The notes below the pieces were generated by a model. The model did no database searches. It had not been told where the DNA came from and saw only the letters and a list, made by a program, of their open reading frames with translations. The position numbers and the translations under genes were made by a program. From contig CM049311.1 in assembly GCA_026874595.1 (NCBI GenBank), forward strand, positions 71,222,453-71,286,452: DNA of 64,000 nucleotides, written 5' to 3'. Each line of letters begins with the position of its first letter. Position 1 is the stretch's first letter. Of this stretch, positions 12,701 to 24,700 are shown piece by piece. The DNA is from Sipunculus nudus. Lineage: Eukaryota; Annelida; Sipuncula; Golfingiida; Sipunculidae.

Positions 12701-15700
12701 CTGTATGACAAGATTACAAAAATTGACCCCATGCAAAAGATTGAAGGAGCTAAATTTTCAAAAATTTAACCCAGAGAATATGAACCCATCCCAGGTTTCC
12801 TACAATGAAGCAGTCATAAAACATTTCCTGAGCAGGTCAATTGTGTAAGATTTTGTAAAGTATTTCTTGCATGTTACTATCTCTTCAACATGGTATGGTG
12901 TAATGAAGTCTTTAAAGCAAGTGTATTTTTTTAAGGCAAACATCTCTGCAATTAATCAGGGTTCAGGGTTATAAGATTATTGCATTGGTACTTTCAACTG
13001 AGTATGTTTTATCAGTTCTGCTGATTCCATGAAGAGAGTGACTATAACACTGATGTCTTTAATAAAATTTTATAATAAGTACTCAATCTAGGATTACTGT
13101 TAATTTTAATTGTTATAATTTATTGTATCCGCTTAAACGAAGTTTTGCAGATACTATGTTTTTGACTGGGTTCCGCCGCCGCCGTCTTCTTTTCTGGAGA
13201 ACTCCTCTGAGACTACCAGACGGATTATTCTGAAACTTACACCAATTATCGGGTCACATGTGAACTGGTGCCTAACCAATTGGCCTTGACCTCTGACCTT
13301 TCCTCGCTGCCCAGCGTCCGTTTGTGCGTCTGTTTCCACACATAAACCCACATATCTCGGGAACTGTTTGACCGATCAGGAAAAAATTTTTACACAAGTG
13401 TAGCCCTTGGATAGCTTTATAACATACACAAAATGGTGGCTCCACCTGCAGCCATTTTTGCACTGCATAGGTGGATTATAGGAAGCATTTTTACACGGTA
13501 TATTATTAGTCATGTAATTGATATATTTAAATGTGATATTACTTTACAGGTATACAAGGAGATGACAGAAGAACTTGATGAGATGCAACGCTCTGATGTT
13601 CGACGAAGACAGAAAGTAGTCTCCAAAATGCCAGTACGAAATACTTTTTTCCCTCTCTGGCTTTGTATTTTTGTTAATGTGTTCAGTCAGTGTTACACCT
13701 GTGAGCCTACTGTCATGTGCTGCCATATGTTGTTTAGTGTAGACACTATTTTTTTGTTCTGTGAGCATGCTCAGTGGGCTCTTCCGCCCAGCAGTTGTTT
13801 TTTGTAAAGGTTTGCCACGCAGTTTTTTGTTTCAAGAAGTTTAGCCAAAAAAGAAGTGATTTTAAACCATATTGGAACCTCAGAAGAACCAGGAATGTAA
13901 GTTATTAGTTTATATTAATTCCCGGCAGTGTGTTATATGTTTGACTATGGTAGATTTATAGATAAATGGTAGATCTGTGTTATAAATCTCAGCCTTGTAA
14001 CTTTCTAGTGAGCCTAAATACAGGACAGCGTAATACGATGCTGCCCTGGTCTTTGCAGTCTAACACCTACGGGTGTTACAGTTTTGAATTCCTTAAGACT
14101 GTGTATGCAATAAACCAAAGACAGTATGTCAAACCCTAGTGACAAAGAGCTTGATAAACCAGAAGTTGATGAGGAGAGTGGTAAGCCTGTTGACGATAAA
14201 TCACAGGCAAAACTGCAGCGAAGCAGAGCTAAAGCTGTAATTACGCGGAGCATGGGAACCATAGACATGCTCACAAAGGATACCAAGAATGTACCCCAAG
14301 TGAAAGAAAAAATAGAAATGTTCCAGAAACAAGTAATCAGATTCCAGGAAGCGCATGAACACTATGCACGTTTTTTAACAACTGATAAAGATCGAGAGGA
14401 TGCAGAATCCTATAGGGCGGATGTGATTTACCAGGCGGTAGGCTTTGGGGACACGATATACGCCTGGATAGCGGAGATTGAGGATGATGAACCGATCACA
14501 GCTGATAATGAGGGTGAGGCCCAGACCATGGTCGAACCCCCCGTGCTGCGACCTAAAGGGTCAACTACCGAGGCTGAGAACGAATCCTTGCAAAGAGAGA
14601 TTGTGGCTCTGCGTGAACAGCATCAGTTAGAAATAAAAAAGCATCAATTACTTATTGAAAAGGAAAGAAAAGCACTTGAGTTAGAAAGAGCAAAATTCCA
14701 GTTAGAGATTGAGAGACAGAGAGAGAGGATGCATTTGATTAAGCAGCAGCAGGAACTGCAGGCTGAGCTTCAACAGAATACCAAAACTATAGAAGAAACT
14801 CCAAAGGTTGCTACGACAGGGCTCAACAAAACAACTGAGCGAAACCCAATGCATACGCCAAGGCCAGCTGAGGTCGGCGGAACCCCACTCCGAGCTGAAA
14901 GTACGCCCCATGCGAACTTTGATAAAACCCCAAGAATGTCCTGGGAGCCATCGCATGTAAACAGTGATGTGCCAGCCAACACTGCCTTTGCGGAAATGAT
15001 GCACCAGGTCTTAAATGAATCTAGGTTACAACAACAGTCACTGGTCGATACCTTACAACTGCCGCGAAATGAGTTACAGCCCTTTGATGGTAACCCGTTG
15101 AATTACTGGCCGTTCATTAGAGCTTTCAAGCATACGGTTGATAATAAGTCTGCTGATCCTGGAACAAAGTTGACGTGTTTAATGCAATATTGTTCAGGAC
15201 GCGCAAAGAGTTTACTCCAGTGCTGTTTGGTTAAGGAACCAGCTGAGGGTTACAAACTTGCCTTAGATCTGTTGGAAGAAAGATTTGGCAACAACTTTGT
15301 TATAGCCCAAGAGTGGGTAAAAAGGATCACAAATCGGCCAGATGTCAAGGGTACTGTCGCGCTGCGAGAATTTGCAGATGACTTGAGATGTTGTCAAGAA
15401 ACCCTTAAGACAATGGGATATGCATTTGAGATGGACAATTCACATAGTATGTTGGCCATTGTAGAAAAGTTGCCATACCACCTACAGACCAGATGGCTTA
15501 GAGAGAACCACAACATAAAGGTCAGGGAGAGAAGAAATTCACAGTTGCGTGATCTTGTGGATTTCATTGCTTTGGCTGCTGATGAAGCATCAGACCCAGT
15601 GTTCGGAAAGGTCCTCTTCAAGGACATTAAAAGGTCACCTAGAATCAAGGGTGAAAAGAGACAAACTGGTAGTTTTGCCATACAAGCATCTCTTGCACCA

Positions 15701-18700
15701 AATGCCAAGTCTGAATATGTGAAACCAAAGAATATTGACCCATGTTTGCACTGTGGGCGTGCCCACTACATAACGCAATGTATGACATTCAAGGCACTAC
15801 GAGTAAAGGACAGAAGGGCCTTCATTATATCAAAGGGACTTTGCGTTAACTGTTTCAAACCTGGTCACTTCGGTAAAGATTGCCCTAGACCATTTACATG
15901 TTCTGTGGATGGCTGTGGTCAGAAACACAGCAAGTTCCTTCACATGCCTATGAGAAGACCGGATACGGATCAGGGATTAGCACCGGTCCAAACCAGCAAC
16001 CAAAATGCACCACCGAGCCTGCCAGTAACATCAACTGCTCCTAGTCCTGTTCCTGTGATACACCCGAGAAACCAGGTCAGCAATTTTGTGCGATCCCAAG
16101 GGGGCAAGGTAGCCCTGCCTATTGTACCTGTGAGAGTCCGGTGTTTGGACTCCAGCCGCTGTATAGACACATATGCTATGCTAGATCCTGGGACAACATC
16201 TACATACTGTACAGAGGCTTTGAGCGAAAGCCTTGGAACAAAGGGAGCTGTTAAGCACTTTGAGCTTACAACCATTGCACAGACAAGAGTCGCGATGGAC
16301 TGCACTGTTATATCCCTACTGGTCTCAGACCTTCATGATACTATAGTGCCAAGGTGTATCCCAGAGGTAACAGTAAGGCCAACACTAAACATTGACCTTT
16401 CAGGCCTATGCAATCAAGTTAACCTGGACTATTGGCCTCATCTGAGAGGCTTGGATGTACCAGAACTTGTTGATGTAGATCAGGTACATCTGCTTATCGG
16501 TCAAGATTGCTCCGACCTTTTGCTCCCCGAAGAGGTGAAAAAGGGTAGCCCAGGTGAACCATTTGCAATCCGCACTCCATTGGGTTGGGCCGTAAACGGT
16601 CCCGTCGACCCTTTCACTCCGGGCGTAAGGTCTTCTCATTTTGTACAAGCGCAAACACCACTGGAGAAGGACCTGGCAAATCTCTGGGCTCTTGAAGACT
16701 CAAACAGTGAGGAGTATGGGATGTCGATCCATGATCGAAAGGTTCTGCATATTTGGGACAATTCCATAAATGTCGTGGACGGACACTATTCTATGAACAT
16801 CCCCTTCAAGGCCGAGGAGCCAAAGATGCCTGATAACCGTATCATGGCTGAGCATCGGCTTCAAGCTCTCAGAAAACGTCTCGACAGAGACAGTAATTTA
16901 AAATCGAAGTACACCTCTGAAATCAAGCAGCTCCTAGACAAAGACTACGCTGAAAGGGTCCCCTTGAAGGACTTAGATCATGATGATGGCAAAGTGTGGT
17001 ATTTGCCACACCACCAAGTGCGTAATCCGAAGAAACCTGACAAGTGTAGGATCGTCTTTGATTGCGCGGCACAGTACAAGGGAACGTCTTTGAATGAAAA
17101 TGTACACCAAGGGCCTGATCTTACCAATAAACTAGTAGGTGTACTACTGCGCTTCAGACAAGGTCCTATCGCATTTGCGGCCGACATATAAGGTATGTTT
17201 CACCAAGTCAAAGTGACCTCAAAGGACAGAGATGTATTGCGTTTCCTTTGGTGGGAGAATGATGATACTACAGGTCAAACTATTGTGCTTAGAATGACTT
17301 CCCACTTGTTTGGCGGTGTATGGAGTCCGAGCTGCGCAAATTATGCCCTGAAAAGGGTAGCCTATGACCACAGTGATTTATACCCAGAGTTGACACTCAA
17401 TACCATATTAAAGAGCTTTTATGTGGACGATTGTCTTAAATCCGTGGACAGCTTGGACACTGCGGTGACACTCGCAAAGGAGGTCACAGAATTACTAGCA
17501 CAGAGAGGCTTTAATCTGACAAAATGGATTTCAAACTCCCCTAAACTTATGGAGACCATACCTAGGGAGAAATGGGCCAAGGCGTTTGTCAACATGGACA
17601 TAAGCTTTGAAGAGTTGCTAGCTGAAAGAGTTCTAGGAATGCTATGGCATATCGAAACAGATAGCTTTGGCTTTGATGTACAAGTGGCGGAGAAACCAAA
17701 GACTAAGAGAGGGGTACTAAGCGCTCTTAGCACCGTATACGACCCAATGGGGTATGTTTGTCCGTTCGTGTTGAAGGCAAGGTTGCTATTTCAGCAGTTG
17801 TGTCGTTTACAAAAGGGTTGGGACGACTCGTTGCCTGTAGACCTAGAGGACCAGTGGGGCCGGTGGTTGGCCGATCTTCCCGCTATACAGAATTTCAGAA
17901 TTCCTAGATGTGTGAAACCCACAGATGTAGCGATCAGAGTTGCACAGCTGCACCACTTTTCCGATGCCTCAGAGCATGGCTATGGGGCAGTTTCATATCT
18001 TCGTTTGGTCTGTGGTGATGACATCTGTGTCAATATTGTCATGGCCAAGGCCCGTCTTGCACCCCTGAAGGGGTCCACTATACCTCGCCTTGAGCTTGCT
18101 GGTGCTGTAGAAGCAGTGAAATTGGACAAACTTATTCACCAGGAGCTAGAAATTACTCTTGAGGATTCTGTCTTTTGGACGGACAGTACTATCGTACTTT
18201 GGTATCTGCAGAATGAGGGGAAACGATTTCAGACATATGTCGCCAACAGAGTATCAAAGATATTGGATTACACCAAACCAATACAGTGGAGATATGTACC
18301 AACCTCACAGAATCCCGGAGATGATGCCTCCCGTGGCATGGCTGCGGAGGAATTAGTCAACAATAAACGCTGGATTGAAGGGCCAGATTTCCTGCTGATG
18401 GATGAATTACATTGGCCAAACCAACCTGCATTTAAATGTGCAGAGCTCATGGAGGTCGCAGAACTGAAAAGAGCCCCGTTGGTATATTCCATGAGCAGTG
18501 AATCAGATCCAGTCAGTTCTCTGTTAAAGTACTACTCCTCATGGTTTAAACTAAAGAAAGCAGTAGCATGGATCCTTCGCCTTCGACAGATGCTATTGAG
18601 AAAAACATCAGACACAGGCCCAATTACGTCTTCAGAGTTACTGAATGCAGAATTAGCCATAATTAGATACATCCAGAAACCCCTCTGAGTCAAGACCTTT

Positions 18701-21700
18701 CATAAGCAAGTTGAAGCCTATAAAGTCTGATACAGGACTCCTGCGAGTAGGAGGCAGACTTGCACAATCAGATCTGAGTGGCGACACGAAACACCCACTG
18801 ATCTTGCCTTTTAGACACCATGTATCCCAACTCATCGTTGAGGACTGCCATCATCGCACAGGTCATTCTGGTGTTGAACGGGTACTTGCTGAAACACGCC
18901 GTCGGTACTGGATACTGAGAGGGAGACGGCTAATCAAGGCGGTTCTTTCACGCTGCATTGTGTGCAAAAAATCACGTGGGAAACCTGAAGTACAGCAGAT
19001 GGCGGACCTTCCTACGTCCAGACTAGTGCCGTACGAACCACCATTCACTCGTGTGGGAATAGATTATTTTGGTCCATTCACAGTAAAAAGGGGAAGAACT
19101 GAAGTAAAAAGGTATGGCTGCCTATTTACTTGCCTGGCAATTAGAGCCGTCCATATTGAGGTGTCGCACACACTGGACACGGATAGTTTTATCAATGCTT
19201 TGGAGAGATTCATATCACGCAGAGGGGAGCCGTACGAAATCCGATCGGATAACGGTACCAATTTTGTTGGGGCAAAGTCAGAGCTCCGTAAAGCCATCCG
19301 TGAATGGAATCAGGACAAAATACACGAGCATCTCCTGAAAAGAGAAATAAAGTGGATTTTCAATCCTCCAGGAGCCTCCCATATGGGTGGTGTTTGGGAA
19401 AGACAGATTCGCTCTGTAAGATCGGTCCTAGCAGGTGTTGTAAAACAGCAAACTCTGGACGAGGAAGGCCTTGTTACACTACTGACAGTGGTAGAAGGAA
19501 TCATAAACGGTAGACCTATCACAAAGTTGTCTGATGACCCCAGAGATGATCAACCCCTTACGCCAAATCACTTGTTGACACTACGTTCAGGGCCTGTTCT
19601 ACCCCCAGGACAGTTCGACAATAAGGACCGGTATCGTCGACGCTGGAGGCAGGTACAATACCTCGCTGACGTATTCTGGAAGCGATGGATTCGCGAGTAC
19701 CTACCGGCTTTGCAGGAACGTCAAAAATGGCTGAAACCTAGACCTAACCTCCAAAAGGGTGATTTAGTGATCTTATGCCAGGAGAACACTCCACGAAACC
19801 AGTGGCCATTAGGCCTAATTATCGATACTTACCTTGGAACCGATGGACTTGTGCGTTCAGTCAACGTACGCACTGCCTCCGGGACTTACGAACGACCAGT
19901 AACCAAGATTTGTTTACTCGAGAGTTCAGTGACACAGCAACCATAAATGGACTTAGTTGTGGACCTGTTTGTTATGGACACTTAAGTGCCACTTCGAACT
20001 GTTGGAGTTAATGTACCTTTGATGATTTGTACGTGTAATATATATACCTGAGCCATTATTGAATGTCATGTGTCATACCGTTTAGTATTGTATTAAGTAG
20101 TCTATCCCAGGTGTTATTAGTGTATTTAAAATGCATTGTCCCATGAACATGCATTGGGGCCGGGATGTTACACCTGTGAGCCTACTGTCATGTGCTGCCA
20201 TATGTTGTTTAGTGTAGACACTATTTTTTTGTTCTGTGAGCATGCTCAGTGGGCTCTTCCGCCCAGCAGTTGTTTTTTGTAAAGGTTTGCCACGCAGTTT
20301 TTTGTTTCAAGAAGTTTAGCCAAAAAAGAAGTGATTTTAAACCATATTGGAACCCCAGAAGAACCAGGAATGTAAGTTATTAGTTTATATTAATTCCCGG
20401 CAGTGTGTTATATGTTTGACTATGGTAGATTTATAGATAAATGGTAGATCTGTGTTATAAATCTCAGCCTTGTAACTTTCTAGTGAGCCTAAATACAGGA
20501 CAGCGTAATACGATGCTGCCCTGGTCTTTGCAGTCTAACACCTACGGGTGTTACAGTCAGTTTCGTTTCATTGCAGGATTATTCTAAAAACTTTTTTTTA
20601 TAGCTGTTAAAAGATCCCAACATTTAAACTAAGATGAATGGTTACCAGATAAACTCTTGTACCTTTAATTATATTACCTTAGAAAGGGTCCATGGAACCT
20701 GGGTTCCTCACCTAAACAGGGTTGTTGGACAGCAGCAGTATTATATAGCTATGTCAAATGATTGATCAGTGATGTAAATAACAAGTAGATGTTACTTCAT
20801 TGATAGATTCAAGTAAATTAAAATTCCCATGGTCTGTGTCATAGCTTTAATGGAACAGTCAGATATGAAAGGTGGTTCTGATTATGAAATTTCAAGTTTG
20901 AAATCTTGTTGAGATCATTTGTATGTTAGAGTTTAGGTTTTTAAGTCTCCTTACCAATAACTGGCTCAGAAGACTTTACAATTAACCTCCCGGTGGTAGC
21001 TCCCTGGGGATCAGCCCACACATAGTTTTGAGGTCACCAGGGCCCACCATACACAGATGGCACTTAATCTGGTATCCATTTGTAATTTTGGGTAGACATG
21101 AGCACACTTGTGGCTGAGACCTTGCTCAAGGATCCTAGGGAAGAAGTAGGAGGCTATGGGATTCGAACCCATGACTGCTTAATCACAAGTCAGGCACCTT
21201 TGCCGTTGCACGACCACACTTCATGTTGAGTGAAATACTTTGTATGTGTCTGATGTTTGTTGTCAGGAAAACCTGTAGGTCATCATAAGTCAAATGAGAA
21301 ACTGTATACTGGAATATTCATCATATATAGCCTTTTTAACCTATCTAAAATAAAAACTGGATTCTATAATCGCTTTAAATGAGTTTGGTGTTTCCCATCT
21401 CACTGAAATTCAGTACTTCTCTGTAAAATCCTTCATTATGAGAGCTTGGTATTGTTGAGCACACAACATGAAATCCTGATAAGCCTCACATCACTTTACA
21501 AAAGCCTTTATTCATCCTTATACAGCTTTGGCAGAAACTTAATGGTCTCCCTTTTTCAGAGACAGATTTTCTTGCCTCCCCACCGTCGACTTGCAGAAAA
21601 AGAAGACCACCAGGTGGCGCTCCAGCAGGCTTTTGAGGATGTTTATATGGCAGCTACAGGTCAAATTTTACACTTTATCCTCACCAACACAAAACTTCAT

Positions 21701-24700
21701 CATAAACACCTGTTATCATATAAAATATGTTATAAAGATAGGAAAATATATATCCAGATGAACACTGGTAGCCTTTGATATACACAACATAAAGGTTTTA
21801 TCATCAAATGAGGTTTTATTATCTGTCTACAGATAATTAAGGAATGAAAACTTATGTCTTTGGTGAATTCCAGTGACTTAATGTTTAAATGAAAACTTAT
21901 GTCTGCCGCAGCACCTGCACATATCAGTATGGTATACATGAGATGATTTCTTGTGCTGAAGGGATGACCTTAAATTTGTAATTTTATAATTCTCAAACAT
22001 TCTTTGTTCAACTTAATACAGGTGCATTTATTACAAAGTTGTTAAACTATTGCAAGAAAATGGGCAAGTTACAAGCCCTGTTATAATGGAACCAATGCAA
22101 AATAATGACACGGTGAAAATCACAAACATCTAACTTACCTAATGTATGAAGCCAACCGCAGTATCGTACAGGTACATATTGTTACAGAGAATCAATTATA
22201 GTTAGTTTCACCACCTGCTGTCCTCATGTTTTTTGCAGATAATTTTCTTAAAAGTTAATATTTTTCAATTATTTCCAAGAAAACCACATATGAAAGTGAC
22301 AACCAAATTAAGAATTTTACAATAAATCCTTAGTTTATGTTTAACAACTTTCAAGTCTCTTTAGAATGATCTGGCAGATATGATATGTCTATGCATGAGT
22401 GGCCATCTTTGTTTTAGCTGGTTCTTATATTCAGAGTTTACATGACACCATCCAATCAGCAGCTGTCAACTGACCCTGTTTTTGCCTGTGACCAATTACT
22501 TGACCGCCACAAGTGGGTCTGATATGTTGTAAAATATTGACTGATTTCTCATATATTCAAATATGTTGGTATTTATATACTTTGTTAAATGTTCGGTCCT
22601 TTAATTCCCTACTCTACACTATAATTGTTTCCCTTGAAATGTAACTTATAAGATTTTTTATTGCAAAAAACAGGTGAACAGAAGGGGGTGAAACAAACTA
22701 TAATAACCAGTACTCTGCTCCTGTTCTTACAACGAATGCCTGATAGATATAATATATATACTTTACAGACCAGATGGGTGACCTGTCACTTGCACTGGAA
22801 CCCCACCCCGCTCCTAGTACACCATCCGTCACAGATGATCTTGAACTCTCCACAGTCGAGGGGCCGTTAGACTCTGTGTCAGTAGCAGGGAGCGCCCCAG
22901 CTCCAGAAGAACCGGCATCGAGCACTCAGGCTCCTCCGTTGATAAGACCCGTAGCGAGACGCCCAGCTCCTGCTGACCATCCTGAACAGCCAGGCCCGGA
23001 TACACAGCCTGTCAGGACTGGAGAGGCTGCTAACACAAAAGCTTCATCAGCTAAACCTCCCGTGTCTGTTCCCACAGTCAGACCGGGGCCAGCTCCACAG
23101 CTTGAAAGAACAAGTGGTCAGTCAGCACAATAGTTAAATCAAGATGTATCACATAATTATTATCAATAAAAAAAAAAATTGAATATGCTTACATTAGATC
23201 GCATCCATTATGTCAAAGCATTCATCATTCATCCTTTATCTGTTTGCCAGACTGGGTCATTCTTATTTAGGAAAAGTACCATAACTTTTTAGTGGACCTG
23301 TGAGCTTATGCGATGGTGCAGCGTTTTCTGTCATGCGTCGTGTGTCCTATGTCGTGCGGCGTGTGTCATCTTTACGTTAACCATAGCTATCTCAAAAATG
23401 GCAGAAGCTAGCATTACCAAATTTTTTGCAATTAATCAGTCATCCAAAAAACTATATCGGTTTTTGTTAATTTTTTTTCTAACTGCTTTTTCTTAGATTT
23501 TATAGAGAAAAAGCTAAAAAAGCTTTAAAAATCTTCTTCTCCGAGACTGTCCAGCCAAATTGTCCAATATTTCACAGAAATGATCCCTCGAACAATCTTT
23601 CTCAAATTTGTTCGAATGGTTCCAGTTCGGAGATTTTTGGCCGAGTTACAGGAGGTTGAACTTTGTTAACTGTGCAAAAAAGGATATTAAAATTTAAATC
23701 CCAGAAACGGCTGCAGCTATCATCACCAAATTTTATGCCAATGTTGGTCACATAGGTCATATCTGAAATTGATGTATTGGTGGCGCCATCTGCATCGGTC
23801 TTTTTTGTACGGGGTCATCAGTGCCTGTATCACACTGAGGGCTAGAAAAATTTCTTCTCTGAAACCATATGGCCAAAATATTTAATATGGCACAGAAATG
23901 ATCCTAGGGTAATGCTTTCTGAAGTTTGTTCAAATGGTCTCTTTTCAGTGACTTTTGGCTAAGTTATGGGAGGCTGAATTTAGTCAAATGCCATAACAGC
24001 TCATTTTAGCTCAGTGGCTACAAAGATCTTCTTCTCAAAACCACTGGGCCAAATTCTTAAATCTCACACATTAATTATCCTCAGATGTTGATAATTCGAG
24101 TTTGTTCAAATGGTTTTGGTTCAGTGCTTTTTGGAAGAGTTACAGGAAGCTGAACTTAGCCAGTTTGCTGTATCTTCCTATATGAGTTATAAACCTGTGA
24201 AACGTTTTTCAACTGATGCCACTGAAGTCAGTTTGTTAAATCATTTTACAAGAATAATCCCTACAATAATTCTTGTAATAATTGTCATTAATGGTTCCAC
24301 ATAAATGATTTTTGGCTGAATTTTGGAGATTGAATTGAGTCATTTTACCATATATGTTAGCTGTGTTATGCTGTTAAATCTAGCTCGGCACCAGTTTATC
24401 AGCATCTATTACCTCATGCCACTAGACATTTAGATTTCAGGTTATCTTTGGTTAATATTGGCAAGAAAGTTTTTTATAAGCTTTTTACATATTTAGATAT
24501 ATGATTTAAGTTATTCATCATACCAGGCAATGTTATAGTCATGGATATTAAGCTCTCTGTGGCTATATAAAGACAACTGTACATGGATTATAAATTATTG
24601 GTATCCCTACTCAACTTAATTCAAGAATTTTCCATCAATGAGATATATCTGTATTTTAACTTTGCATTCAGTATGCATCCGTAATAATTTTACATATATT

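Larger units (their letters stand above)
13691..20555 (+). mobile_element. BEL/Pao LTR retrotransposon, near-complete and recent
   Basis: 6865-bp element inserted in sense orientation in intron 8 of the CEP295-like gene. It has 390-bp LTRs, flanking GTCAG duplications (13686-13690 and 20556-20560), a purine-rich tract before the 3' LTR, and a gag-protease-RT-RNase H-integrase coding region in BEL/Pao order. There is no envelope frame. The RT motif FYVDD, the two zinc knuckles and the H2C2/DDE integrase followed by a C-terminal DUF5641-like domain identify the superfamily. Coding is broken by one in-frame stop (17189) and one frameshift (about 18675-18690). LTR identity is 389/390, which suggests a young insertion. 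Confidence 0.96.

Noticed and set aside
21150-21220. Functional tRNA gene on the minus strand.
   Set aside because: A and B boxes are good, but no acceptor stem pairs and the sequence continues into a SINE body.
22661-22870. Alternative frame over the start of exon 10.
   Set aside because: It is out of frame with the exon, which fits the family motif LEP.P in the neighbouring frame.
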